Shown here: piece by piece, positions 22,313-30,720 of the stretch
Layout of the letters: each line of letters opens with the position of its first letter
Numbering within the stretch: the first letter of the stretch is position 1
Source of the DNA: Thalassoroseus pseudoceratinae
Lineage (GTDB): Bacteria > Planctomycetota > Planctomycetia > Planctomycetales > Planctomycetaceae
DNA: 64,000 bases
Direction of reading: 5' to 3'
NCBI RefSeq assembly: GCF_011634775.1
Contig: NZ_JAALXT010000006.1
Coordinates: forward strand, 313,001-377,000
Notes under the pieces: generated by a model
Seen by the model: the letters and a program-made list of their open reading frames with translations, nothing else
What the model was told of the DNA's origin: nothing
Database searches by the model: none
Made by a program: the position numbers and the translations under genes

Positions 22313-23524
22313 TCACTCCGCGGTTGGAACTCCTGGCTCCGGTTGATGACTCATCAGGCGACGTTGCACGTACTCGTGAATCACGAGTGCGGGGCGTTCG
22401 CGTTCAATGACGTCTTTCGGGAAATCCGATTGCCATTCGTATTGCACGGCTTCAAAGTGTTCGTTCAAGAATGGAGCCATCGCCGTCATGAAAGAGTCGT
22501 GTACCACAACGATGTTCGGACGATCGGCGGAGGGATTCGTCGATTTGACCGACTTTGGATCACCTTCGAGCATTTCACAGTTCGCATGCCGTTGACGGAG
22601 CGGAACGAGGCGAATGTCTTCTTCGATGTACGGTTCCGGGGATTGCAACATTCGAGCGAGATCCTTGTTCCCGACCATTTCGGTTTGAATCTCGAAATCT
22701 TCGAGCGTCCATGAGTCCTCACCGGGCAAATGACGGGACACCGCCTGCATGACTTCCTGATAACCCGCGAACGCACCGACTTCGTTCCAGTGCGTGTCGG
22801 TGCGATGGTAAGTCCTCGCCCGTGATTTCATCGCCGTCACTGCGGCACGAAGATCGATGACATCAAGGTCCGTATCTTGCAAATGCGACTTGAGTTGATC
22901 GAGTCGGCAAGTGTCTGTCACACGGTGAATCGCTCGTGGCATGTATTCCGGATAGATCGCGTTCTTGTTCGGCGCAAAAACGACGATGTACGAAATGCCC
23001 CGCTCGGCTAACCATTTCTTGCGGGCAAGCAGCACGTTTTTCCAGCGATCGAGCCCGTCTTGCGTGAAGGGATGTGTGCCACGATACTCGTCCACGAGCC
23101 GATCACTCGTGCAGTACAACCACCCTTCACGACCGATGATGACCGGCACACGGTCGGCCTCGCCAGTGACCATCTGACCGAGACTCTCACTCACCAGACC
23201 TTCGCTGCGTGCCAGATTGTAGAGCCCTAACAACGGCTGCCGGAATCCACGATGATCGTTGAACCATCGCTCGAACGACCGGGGAAAGAGCGAGAGACTC
23301 TTTTTGGACGGCCAAAGAATCGGTCCTTTTTGTCGCAGTTCCACAGTGGGAAATTTTGCCGGATTACGGTTCTCGTTTTCGCGGATAGCATCGTCGGCTC
23401 CCCCTTGGAGTAGGCCGAACAACGGGGCCGATAGCAACCCGAAAAACATGACCGCGATCACGAAGGAATATGCAGTCCGCGTGGCTTGCGGGGCGAACAA
23501 TCGCGAGGTGGGAAGTGCGGTCAT
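22313..23524 (-). CDS. AlgX/AlgJ-like SGNH acetyltransferase
   Basis: 403 residues with one N-terminal membrane anchor (FVIAVMFFGLLSAPLFGLLQ). The rest matches the AlgX/AlgJ family: FPRSFERWFNDHRGFRQPLL near the start, VIIGREGWLYCTSDR, then TYHRTDTHWNEVGAFAGYQEV with the catalytic Asp-His pair (DTHWN) and VVHDSFMTAMAPFLNEHF, where the serine of the GDSF-like block is HDSF. These proteins transfer acetyl groups to exopolysaccharide in the periplasm, taking acetyl passed through an MBOAT partner. The MBOAT gene lies directly upstream with 91 bases between. Together they form a polysaccharide O-acetylation pair. The polymer is unknown, since no alginate polymerase is nearby. Confidence 0.85.
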   Translation of the reverse strand: MTALPTSRLFAPQATRTAYSFVIAVMFFGLLSAPLFGLLQGGADDAIRENENRNPAKFPTVELRQKGPILWPSKKSLSLFPRSFERWFNDHRGFRQPLLGLYNLARSEGLVSESLGQMVTGEADRVPVIIGREGWLYCTSDRLVDEYRGTHPFTQDGLDRWKNVLLARKKWLAERGISYIVVFAPNKNAIYPEYMPRAIHRVTDTCRLDQLKSHLQDTDLDVIDLRAAVTAMKSRARTYHRTDTHWNEVGAFAGYQEVMQAVSRHLPGEDSWTLEDFEIQTEMVGNKDLARMLQSPEPYIEEDIRLVPLRQRHANCEMLEGDPKSVKSTNPSADRPNIVVVHDSFMTAMAPFLNEHFEAVQYEWQSDFPKDVIERERPALVIHEYVQRRLMSHQPEPGVPTAE

Positions 23525-23615
23525 CGCAGTCTCGGAAATCAGGTCTGGAGCATCACGAACATCGAATCAGTGAAGCACTGGCGAATCCAGCAGCCCACCG
23601 TTCTCGGTTGGATGA

Positions 23616-25076
23616 CTAAAATCGGAAGTAAATAAACGGGTTGTGAGTTCCGGCGGCCAACACGGCGGACGAAGCAATCAACACCGCCGTGAGAAGCACC
23701 AGCTGACAGGCTGCCAACGCGCCCGTGAAAGCCATTCGCGGAGCCATCATTGGAGCGGGTGCATCCGATTCGGTGGTGGTCAATTTCTCTCGAATCCAAG
23801 GCAGCACCGGCAAACTTCCGATGCATCCGGCCGCAAGTGCCAACGCCACACCAGAATCGAGATAGAGTTCCCAGGGGTACTCAAAACCGTTCCAACCTTG
23901 CAGTCCGAACATGGCTCGATAGATGGCTGTCGCATGACCGAAACTGTCGGCTCGGAACAAGACCCATCCACCGATCACAGCGAGCAGCAGATAGACGTGT
24001 CGCAACGGTCGCCAGAGTTTCGCCAACGCATCCCCCAAGCCCTGCCGTTCGACCATCAGGAACACACCGTGATACACGCCCCAGACGACAAACGTCCAAC
24101 TGGCTCCGTGCCAGAGTCCGCAGAGGAGAAACACGATCAGCAAGTTCAGCGAATTTCGCCAAGCCGCACATCGATTTCCGCCCAGCGGAATGTAGAGGTA
24201 ATCGCGAAACCACGTCGACAGTGACAAATGCCAACGTCGCCAAAACTCCGTGACCGACTGAGCCACATAGGGGTAGCGAAAGTTTTCCGGGAACGAGAAA
24301 CCGAACATCCGCCCCAGCCCGATGGCCATGTCGGAATAGCCGGAGAAGTCGAAATAGATTTGCAGCGTGTAACACACCATCGCCAGCCACGCGACGGACA
24401 TCGAAAGCTGCGTGTTCGGTAAATCGAAAATCGGGTCCGCCACCGCAGCCAATGAATTCGCGATCAGAAGTTTCTTACCGAGTCCGAACACGAACCGCTG
24501 CACACCGTCGGCGAACCCATCGAGAGTTTCACGGCGACCGTGAAGATCGTCGGCAATCTGCGTGTAACGCACGATCGGGCCGGCGATCAATTGTGGGAAC
24601 AACGCGATGTAAAGTGCCACGTTCACGAACTTGCGGTCCGCCGGCACTTCTTGGCGGTACACATCGATCAGATACGCCATCGCTTGGAAGGTGTAGAACG
24701 AAATGCCGATCGGCAACGCGATGTCGGGCACTTGCAAACCAACGCCGCCAAACGCCACCGAAAGGGAACTCAAACTTTCCACGATCAACTTGGCATACTT
24801 GAAGTACCCCAGGAACGCTAAGTTCGCCACAATTCCGAACGTCAGAATCCAACGACTCTTGACCGTCCCGAGCGTATCACCGATCCAACGGCCGATCATG
24901 AAGTTCAGGCCCGCCGAGCCGAGCATCAGCACGATTAAACTCGGTTCACCCCAGGCGTAGAAGATGAGACTTGCCGTCAGCAACAAACCGTTCCGCATGC
25001 TACGTGGCGACACGAAATACGCCACCAGCAAGACTGGCAGAAATAAGTGAAGAAAAATGCTCGAACTGAACAGCAT
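23616..25076 (-). CDS. MBOAT-family O-acyltransferase (AlgI-like)
   Basis: 486 residues and about 11 membrane helices. AlgI-family marks are SSSIFLHLFLPVLLVAYF at the N-terminus, LPIGISFYTFQAMAYLIDVYR, FWRRWHLSLSTWFRDYLYIPLGGN, and LLCGLWHGASWTFVVWGVYHG, which carries the active-site histidine (WHG). MBOAT proteins move an acetyl group from acetyl-CoA in the cytoplasm across the membrane to a periplasmic transferase. The AlgJ-like gene follows on the same strand, as in alginate and cellulose acetylation operons. It is divergent from the unknown gene at 25265, with both promoters in a gap of about 190 bases. Confidence 0.92.
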   Translation of the reverse strand: MLFSSSIFLHLFLPVLLVAYFVSPRSMRNGLLLTASLIFYAWGEPSLIVLMLGSAGLNFMIGRWIGDTLGTVKSRWILTFGIVANLAFLGYFKYAKLIVESLSSLSVAFGGVGLQVPDIALPIGISFYTFQAMAYLIDVYRQEVPADRKFVNVALYIALFPQLIAGPIVRYTQIADDLHGRRETLDGFADGVQRFVFGLGKKLLIANSLAAVADPIFDLPNTQLSMSVAWLAMVCYTLQIYFDFSGYSDMAIGLGRMFGFSFPENFRYPYVAQSVTEFWRRWHLSLSTWFRDYLYIPLGGNRCAAWRNSLNLLIVFLLCGLWHGASWTFVVWGVYHGVFLMVERQGLGDALAKLWRPLRHVYLLLAVIGGWVLFRADSFGHATAIYRAMFGLQGWNGFEYPWELYLDSGVALALAAGCIGSLPVLPWIREKLTTTESDAPAPMMAPRMAFTGALAACQLVLLTAVLIASSAVLAAGTHNPFIYFRF

Positions 25077-25264
25077 CTCACGCCTCCGAAGCGATCCGCG
25101 AATGGGCAGGCGTGATACCGAGGACCGGAAAACCTGTCAATGTCAATCGGTTACGACGACGCCCCATGACATCGCGTTCGCGTGGTAACGATGGTTTTTG
25201 AGAACCCGTTTCGATACCATTCCGAGGAATCAACTTTAGTCACCAGTCAGCGAGGATGGGACAG

Positions 25265-27217
25265 ATGGCGTCAGTCGGTTTGGTCGGAACCAATTTCCTG
25301 TTTATGTTGTCGGCAATGTTCAGCGGGGGGGACATCCTCGGATTGCCGCCAGGTGAACGAGACTCTCTCTATGTGCAGGCGGCACCAGTCGATGCGTTCT
25401 ATTACTCCGAATGGACCGCACGCGGCGAGGGCAAACCCGGTGCCCCCGGAATCGACGGTTTCGCGGCCGATCCGGAAGTGCGTTTGTTCGTCGAAACTGT
25501 CCTCGAGACTTTTCGGACGGTCATTGCCAGTGAATTCGGTGGGCCATCCAACCCCTTCACCAAGTCCATACCGGAACTGTACATGGCCGTCTTGAACGGC
25601 TCGGGTTGTGCTTACTTGGAATTCGACGCGGAAAAAGCCGCCGCATCGGTCGAGAATCCGCCGGAAATTCCGCCCGGCATGCCCCCGGCAATCATGATGG
25701 CCCCAAACTACCGCGTCACGGTCATTTTGAATCCCGGTGAGAAGAACGCCGATTCCTTTGGCAAAAACTTGGAATCGCTTCTCGGCCTCATCCCAGGATT
25801 GTTGCAGAAACCGGGACTTGAGCGGCAAGCCTTTCCGATTCCGATTCCCGGTGCGGAACTCACCCTGCATCGTCACGAAAACTACTTCATCCTCGGTTGG
25901 GGATCCGGAACCATTGACCGAGTCGTCGCCGCGTTGGACGACAAGACAGACGGTGACACCCAGTCCATCCAAGAGAATCCCAAGTTCCAAGCCGCGATGA
26001 AAAAAGTCGGCATGGACCGTGTTGCAAGTTTGGCTTGGGTCGATCTGGGCGGGCTCTTGAAATCACACGCTGAAAGCGCTGGCCAACAGGGTATGGTCTA
26101 CACGCAGATGGCGAAGATTCTCGGTTTGGACAAAGTCGGCTCGTACACGCAATGTGTGGGTGTGGTTGATGGCCGAATCACGCAGAAGGGTCAGCTCATC
26201 ACCGGCGGACAAACGGCACGATTGCTGGCTGTACTCGGTGGTCGCTCGCTGAAAGCCGACGATTTCGCTCATATCCCTGCCGATGCAGACTTTTACCAAG
26301 TCTTCTCGATGGATTGGCCGAAAGTTCTCGCCGAACTTCGGACCGTCGTGGGCGATGCCGATCCCGTCGCTTTGGACGCCCTCAACGGAACCGTGAAACA
26401 ACTCGAATCCGAATTGGAACTGTCGTTTGACGACGACATCTTCCCGGCCATCGGTCAGGTGTGGAGTGTTCACAACTCCCCTTCCAATGGTGGATTGCTT
26501 TTCACCAGCCCCGTGTTGACCGTCGATGTCAAAGACGCCGACAAAGCGGAGAAAGTCTTCAAGCGACTGATGGAAGTCCTGCAACTCGCGGTTCCCGGTC
26601 AAACCCGTGAGGGACGATGGGGACGCGGCGTTTACCTGACCAAACACGAGTTTATGGGGCGGGATATTCATTTCATCAACACCGTTGGCGACGAAATTCC
26701 GTTTGCCCCAGCGTTCTGTTTGACCGAGACGCACATCGTCGCGACCCTGAACCCGCAAGCGATCAAAGCCTATCTGCGGGGAGCCGAAGCCAAATCGCCC
26801 AACTTGTCAGCCAAGGTCAAAAAGCAACTGGCTGACCACTCGGGCGATGTTCTTAGCATCGGATACGCGAACGCCGAAGGAGCGATGCAGGCATTCTTGT
26901 CCTTTGCTCCTTACATTTCCCAAATCGTCTTCTCAGAGATCCAACGTGACGGCACGCCGATCGACACCTTCATTTGGCCATCCACGCGAGCATTCCTGCC
27001 ATACATTCAGGATGCCAATTCTCACGCCGTGCGGACTGACGATGGCGTGGTTTGGCATTCCGAAGCCGCGTTGCCGATTCCTGGTCTGTCTTCGGTCGTG
27101 GGACAGATGCCGGTCTTCTTGGGGTTCAGCTACGCCAGCATGGCGCGACAACGGGCACGTTTCGCCCCCGTCCAAGATGCCATCGAAGTCGAAGCCGTCG
27201 AAGATGACGAGTTCTAA
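25265..27217 (+). CDS. Large hypothetical protein
   Basis: About 650 residues from ATG 25265, which has GAGG nine bases upstream; ATG 25256 abuts that Shine-Dalgarno and is less likely. The N-terminus is hydrophobic (SVGLVGTNFLFMLSAMFSGG) but lacks a clear signal-peptidase site. The body has repeated alpha/beta segments with phrases such as HRHENYFILGWGSGTIDRVVAAL and a later GRDIHFINTVGDEIPFAPAFCLTETHIVATLNPQAIKAYL. Both look like the 'value held, then flagged' pattern of DUF3352-type proteins, but I cannot assign a family. The gene stands alone: divergent from the MBOAT gene and convergent with kdsA. Confidence 0.6.
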   Translation: MASVGLVGTNFLFMLSAMFSGGDILGLPPGERDSLYVQAAPVDAFYYSEWTARGEGKPGAPGIDGFAADPEVRLFVETVLETFRTVIASEFGGPSNPFTKSIPELYMAVLNGSGCAYLEFDAEKAAASVENPPEIPPGMPPAIMMAPNYRVTVILNPGEKNADSFGKNLESLLGLIPGLLQKPGLERQAFPIPIPGAELTLHRHENYFILGWGSGTIDRVVAALDDKTDGDTQSIQENPKFQAAMKKVGMDRVASLAWVDLGGLLKSHAESAGQQGMVYTQMAKILGLDKVGSYTQCVGVVDGRITQKGQLITGGQTARLLAVLGGRSLKADDFAHIPADADFYQVFSMDWPKVLAELRTVVGDADPVALDALNGTVKQLESELELSFDDDIFPAIGQVWSVHNSPSNGGLLFTSPVLTVDVKDADKAEKVFKRLMEVLQLAVPGQTREGRWGRGVYLTKHEFMGRDIHFINTVGDEIPFAPAFCLTETHIVATLNPQAIKAYLRGAEAKSPNLSAKVKKQLADHSGDVLSIGYANAEGAMQAFLSFAPYISQIVFSEIQRDGTPIDTFIWPSTRAFLPYIQDANSHAVRTDDGVVWHSEAALPIPGLSSVVGQMPVFLGFSYASMARQRARFAPVQDAIEVEAVEDDEF

Positions 27218-27240
27218 ACCGAATTACAGTCTTTTGACTC

Positions 27241-27281
27241 CGTGGTGGTCGCGAGAAATCCCGGGTTTCCAGGCCACCACG
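27241..27281. repeat. Inverted repeat between convergent genes
   Basis: CGTGGTGG (27241-27248) pairs with CCACCACG (27274-27281), and an inner near-palindrome GAAATCCCGGGTTTC fills the loop. It lies in the 187-base gap between two stops and could end transcripts from both sides, although no T-run follows. Confidence 0.45.
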
Positions 27282-27404
27282 AGACGGAACCTGCCTCGAT
27301 CATGAGTCGACGGTTTTCGACCGCACTCAGAATCGACAAAATCACATGGAACCATGCCCCGGAAGACGCGGTTGACAACGCCGTGGCGACCGGGGTTTTG
27401 GCAT

Positions 27405-28250
27405 TCAGTTGGCGGTTTCGAATTCAAGCATCAGTCGTCGTACTTGGCGAAGTTGCCCGATCAACCGGGCAGCGTCCTTCAAGTAGACTTGGTTCGGGCC
27501 GTCGCTTTTGGCTTCGTCGGGGTTGGGGTGTGTCTCGAAGAAGACTGCATCCGCACCGCACGCCACCGCCGCCCGTGCCAGCGGGAACACCATTTCTCGG
27601 CGTCCCCCCGTGGTCGAGCCACCCGGCATTTGCACGCTGTGAGTAGCGTCAAAGCACACCGGCGTGCCGAGCTTGTGCATAACCGGAATGCACTGCATAT
27701 CATTGACCAACCGACCGTAACCGAATGTGGTCCCACGTTCGGTCAGCATGACATTCGAGTTCCCGCTTTCCTCGGTCTTGCGGACGACGTGAACCATATC
27801 TTCCGGAGCCACAAACTGCGGCTTCTTCACGTTGACCACACCACCCTTGCTGGCCGTCGCCCGAGCCGCCGCCGACACGAGATCGGTCTGCCGAGCCAGA
27901 AACGCCGGGATTTGCAGAATGTCGCAAACTTCGGCCACCGCTTCACATTGACCGGCCTCGTGAACGTCCGTCGTGACCGGTAAACCAAATCGTTCTTTGA
28001 CTTTGGCGAGAATTTCCATCCCGCGTTCCAAACCCGGTCCGCGGAAGCTGTGAATGCTCGTGCGGTTGGCTTTGTCAAAGCTGGCTTTGAAGACCAACGG
28101 CACTTCCATTTGGCTCGCCGTGTTCGCCAGATGATCGGCGATTTCGAGGATCATCTCCTCGCTTTCGATCACACATGGACCAGCAATGAACACCAGGGGA
28201 TGCCCCGGTCCGCACGGCGAACCGCCGATCATGACGGGATTGTTCGGCAT
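27405..28250 (-). CDS. kdsA: 3-deoxy-8-phosphooctulonate synthase
   Basis: 281 residues, the normal KdsA length. It condenses phosphoenolpyruvate with arabinose 5-phosphate to give KDO 8-phosphate, the first committed step to the inner-core sugar of lipopolysaccharide. Clear KdsA marks are [81 protein letters not shown] and [11 protein letters not shown], which includes residues that bind substrate and metal. GAGGAAAGGAA lies before the ATG. An MsbA-like exporter is encoded divergently next door, consistent with a shared lipopolysaccharide theme, and this supports a typical outer membrane for the host. Confidence 0.96.
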   Translation of the reverse strand: MPNNPVMIGGSPCGPGHPLVFIAGPCVIESEEMILEIADHLANTASQMEVPLVFKASFDKANRTSIHSFRGPGLERGMEILAKVKERFGLPVTTDVHEAGQCEAVAEVCDILQIPAFLARQTDLVSAAARATASKGGVVNVKKPQFVAPEDMVHVVRKTEESGNSNVMLTERGTTFGYGRLVNDMQCIPVMHKLGTPVCFDATHSVQMPGGSTTGGRREMVFPLARAAVACGADAVFFETHPNPDEAKSDGPNQVYLKDAARLIGQLRQVRRLMLEFETAN

Positions 28251-28526
28251 CGGGAATTCCTTTCCTCAAGTCGCGGCAGGGCAGATTGCCCGGTGATGCT
28301 CTGATTCCTATCGAATTCAAATCTAGCGAGATCCGAGTTTCATGGGAAGAGGCAATCGTGTGAGCCCATTGTGAGATCGGTTGGTATCGACACCGAATCG
28401 GTCTAGACGCAACTTCGTCTTTCGTCTCTAATTCCGCGCGAACGAATCCGAGTAAGTCGATGAAGTTCATTCTTCGATGGAATCTCGGTCTGAGAACACA
28501 CCCCTGTCTTCCGGGAAAATTGACCT

Positions 28527-30653
28527 GTGAGCAGTGCCACCCGATGTTTGGCTTACGTTCTGCCCCACCGCGGAAAAATTGCGCTCTCCGTGTTGTTTGC
28601 GTTTCTGGTTGCGGTGTTGTGGAGTTTGAATCTTTCCGCGGCGTTTCCGTTAGTCAAGTTGCTGCTACAGCAACAAAGTTTGACCGAATACGTGGAAACC
28701 AACATCACCGAGGCCAACGCCGAGTTGGATGAACGCCAACGCCGCGTCACGCACATCGACCAATTGCTCGCCGATCTGCCAGCAAGTGCCGCCAGTTCCC
28801 AAGAACGGGTGGATTTGCTCCGTGAGCAAGCCAAGCAGCAATCACTCGCCAGCGAGGCTTCCCGAACGGCGTTGCTGATGAATTGGCTCAAAACGTCAAT
28901 TCTGCCTTGGCTCCCCGACGATCAATTCACCATGCTCGCGATGCTGTTGGGCCTGGTTCTCTTTGCAACGGTTCTAAAAAGCATCTTTATTGTTGTTCAA
29001 GAAGTCTTGGTCGGCAGTATTGTGCAACTGACCGCGATGAGCATCCGTAAGGATTGCTTCCGCAAAGTGCTGCATCTCGACTATCAAACGCTCGCCCACA
29101 ATGGCACCAGCGATTTGATGTCTCGCTTCACGTACGACATGAACGTGCTCACCCAAGGGCTCACGTTGCTGGGTGGAAAAGTCATTCGTGAGCCACTCAA
29201 AGCGATGGGCTGCATCGTGTTCGCCTTCTTTGTGAATTGGCGTCTCACACTGATTTCCATGCTGTTCGTGCCACTAGTCGGGCTGGTGTTTTACCGCATC
29301 GGTCGCAAACTCAAGGTGGCCAGCAAGAAGATGATGGAGAGCATGTCCAAGCTCTACAAAACACTGGAAGAGACATTCGATTCACTGAAAGTCGTGATTG
29401 CATTCAACGGTGGGCATCGGCATCGCGCTCGATTCCATCGTGAGAACAAAGAGTATTACCGTAAAGCGATGAAGCTTGTGCAGTTCGATGCTCTCACCAG
29501 CCCGACGACCGAAATCATGGGGCTCTGTGCGGTGTTCATCGCCTTGCTGCCAGGTGCATACTTGGTGATGCGAGAGACGAAATCGATTTGGGGCATCAAT
29601 CTCGCTTCCGAGCCGATGGACATGGCCCAACTAACGTTGCTCTACGTGTTGCTCGCCGGGACACTCGATCCGATTCGCAAACTTTCGACGGTCTACGCCA
29701 AGCTGAAACGCTCGACAGCCGCCGCCGATCGCGTGTTTCATTTGATGGATCAGAAACCGCTCGTCAAACAATCGCCCAAAGCTCAGAATTGTCCTCGTCA
29801 CGCCCGAGACATTTACTTCTCCAACCTCACCTTCAGTTACTATTCCAGTGACGAAGCCGCCATCCGGCCGCCCGTGCTCAAGGATGTCGATCTGCGAGTG
29901 GCCGCCGGTGATGTGGTGGTCGTGGTGGGGGAAAACGGCTCGGGTAAGAGTACACTCGTCAACTTGCTGCCCCGATACTACGACCCCGATCATGGTGCAG
30001 TTCTGATTGACGGCGTCGATATCCGCGACGTGCGTCTGCCATCACTCCGTGATCAGATCAGCGTGGTGACGCAAGAGACGCTGCTGTTCGACGAGACGAT
30101 CTACGAAAACATTCGTTACGGCCGCCCCAACGCATCGCGTGAGGAAGTCATCGCCGCTGCGAAACAGGCGCACGCGTATGACTTCATCAGTGAGTTGCCA
30201 GACGGATTTGAAACATCCGTCGGCGAGAAAGGTGGTCGGTTCTCCGGTGGTCAGCGACAACGCATCGCGTTGGCCCGTGCGATTCTCCGAGACCCCACGA
30301 TTCTCATCCTCGACGAAGCCACATCGGCCGTCGATGCTCAAAGCGAAAAACAAATCCACGCCGCCTTGCGAGAGTTCGTGGAAGACCGCACGGTTTTCCT
30401 CATCACGCACTCGGTGAGCCAAAGCATTCTCGACTTCGTCGATAAGATTGCCGTGATGGACCAAGGCCATTTGGTCGCCTACGGTCCGCACGAGAAACTG
30501 ATCGAGTCTTGCCCGGTGTATCGCAACTTGTACCGCGCTCAAACCGAGCAACGTCACAGCACCGACGACACCCGCGACATCATCCCTCTGGCCAACAAAA
30601 CAGCCAACGAAAAAACCGATCAGGCCAAACGCCCGACCGGTTCCGATGGCTAA
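28527..30653 (+). CDS. ABC exporter, MsbA-like, with periplasmic coiled-coil insertion
   Basis: 708 residues, a fused half-transporter. Residues 1-430 are the membrane domain. After helix 1 there is an extra hydrophilic, Glu/Gln/Arg-rich stretch of about 70 residues (around 60-125, including NAELDERQRRVTHIDQLLAD) that is absent from E. coli MsbA and should form a periplasmic coiled coil. The nucleotide domain has Walker A GENGSGKST (about 470), Q-loop VVTQETLLFDETIYENIRYG, signature FSGGQRQR (about 571) and Walker B ILILDEATS (about 592), then H-loop LITHS. The fold fits lipid A/phospholipid flippases or multidrug exporters. kdsA lies divergent upstream. The GTG at 28527 has only a weak Shine-Dalgarno. 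Confidence 0.85.
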   Translation: MSSATRCLAYVLPHRGKIALSVLFAFLVAVLWSLNLSAAFPLVKLLLQQQSLTEYVETNITEANAELDERQRRVTHIDQLLADLPASAASSQERVDLLREQAKQQSLASEASRTALLMNWLKTSILPWLPDDQFTMLAMLLGLVLFATVLKSIFIVVQEVLVGSIVQLTAMSIRKDCFRKVLHLDYQTLAHNGTSDLMSRFTYDMNVLTQGLTLLGGKVIREPLKAMGCIVFAFFVNWRLTLISMLFVPLVGLVFYRIGRKLKVASKKMMESMSKLYKTLEETFDSLKVVIAFNGGHRHRARFHRENKEYYRKAMKLVQFDALTSPTTEIMGLCAVFIALLPGAYLVMRETKSIWGINLASEPMDMAQLTLLYVLLAGTLDPIRKLSTVYAKLKRSTAAADRVFHLMDQKPLVKQSPKAQNCPRHARDIYFSNLTFSYYSSDEAAIRPPVLKDVDLRVAAGDVVVVVGENGSGKSTLVNLLPRYYDPDHGAVLIDGVDIRDVRLPSLRDQISVVTQETLLFDETIYENIRYGRPNASREEVIAAAKQAHAYDFISELPDGFETSVGEKGGRFSGGQRQRIALARAILRDPTILILDEATSAVDAQSEKQIHAALREFVEDRTVFLITHSVSQSILDFVDKIAVMDQGHLVAYGPHEKLIESCPVYRNLYRAQTEQRHSTDDTRDIIPLANKTANEKTDQAKRPTGSDG

Positions 30654-30671
30654 GACCGCAAATCTGCAATT

Positions 30672-30695
30672 GGGGCAGACAAGAATGTCTGCCCC
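30672..30695. repeat. Perfect hairpin between convergent genes
   Basis: GGGGCAGACA (30672-30681) and TGTCTGCCCC (30686-30695) form a 10-bp perfect stem around AGAA. It lies in the 67-base gap between the exporter stop and the NPCBM/cytochrome stop. There is no T-run on either strand. It could be a transcript-end hairpin or a member of a dispersed palindrome family. Confidence 0.65.
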
Positions 30696-30720
30696 CACTC
30701 CCCTCCAATCGCGATGAAGG

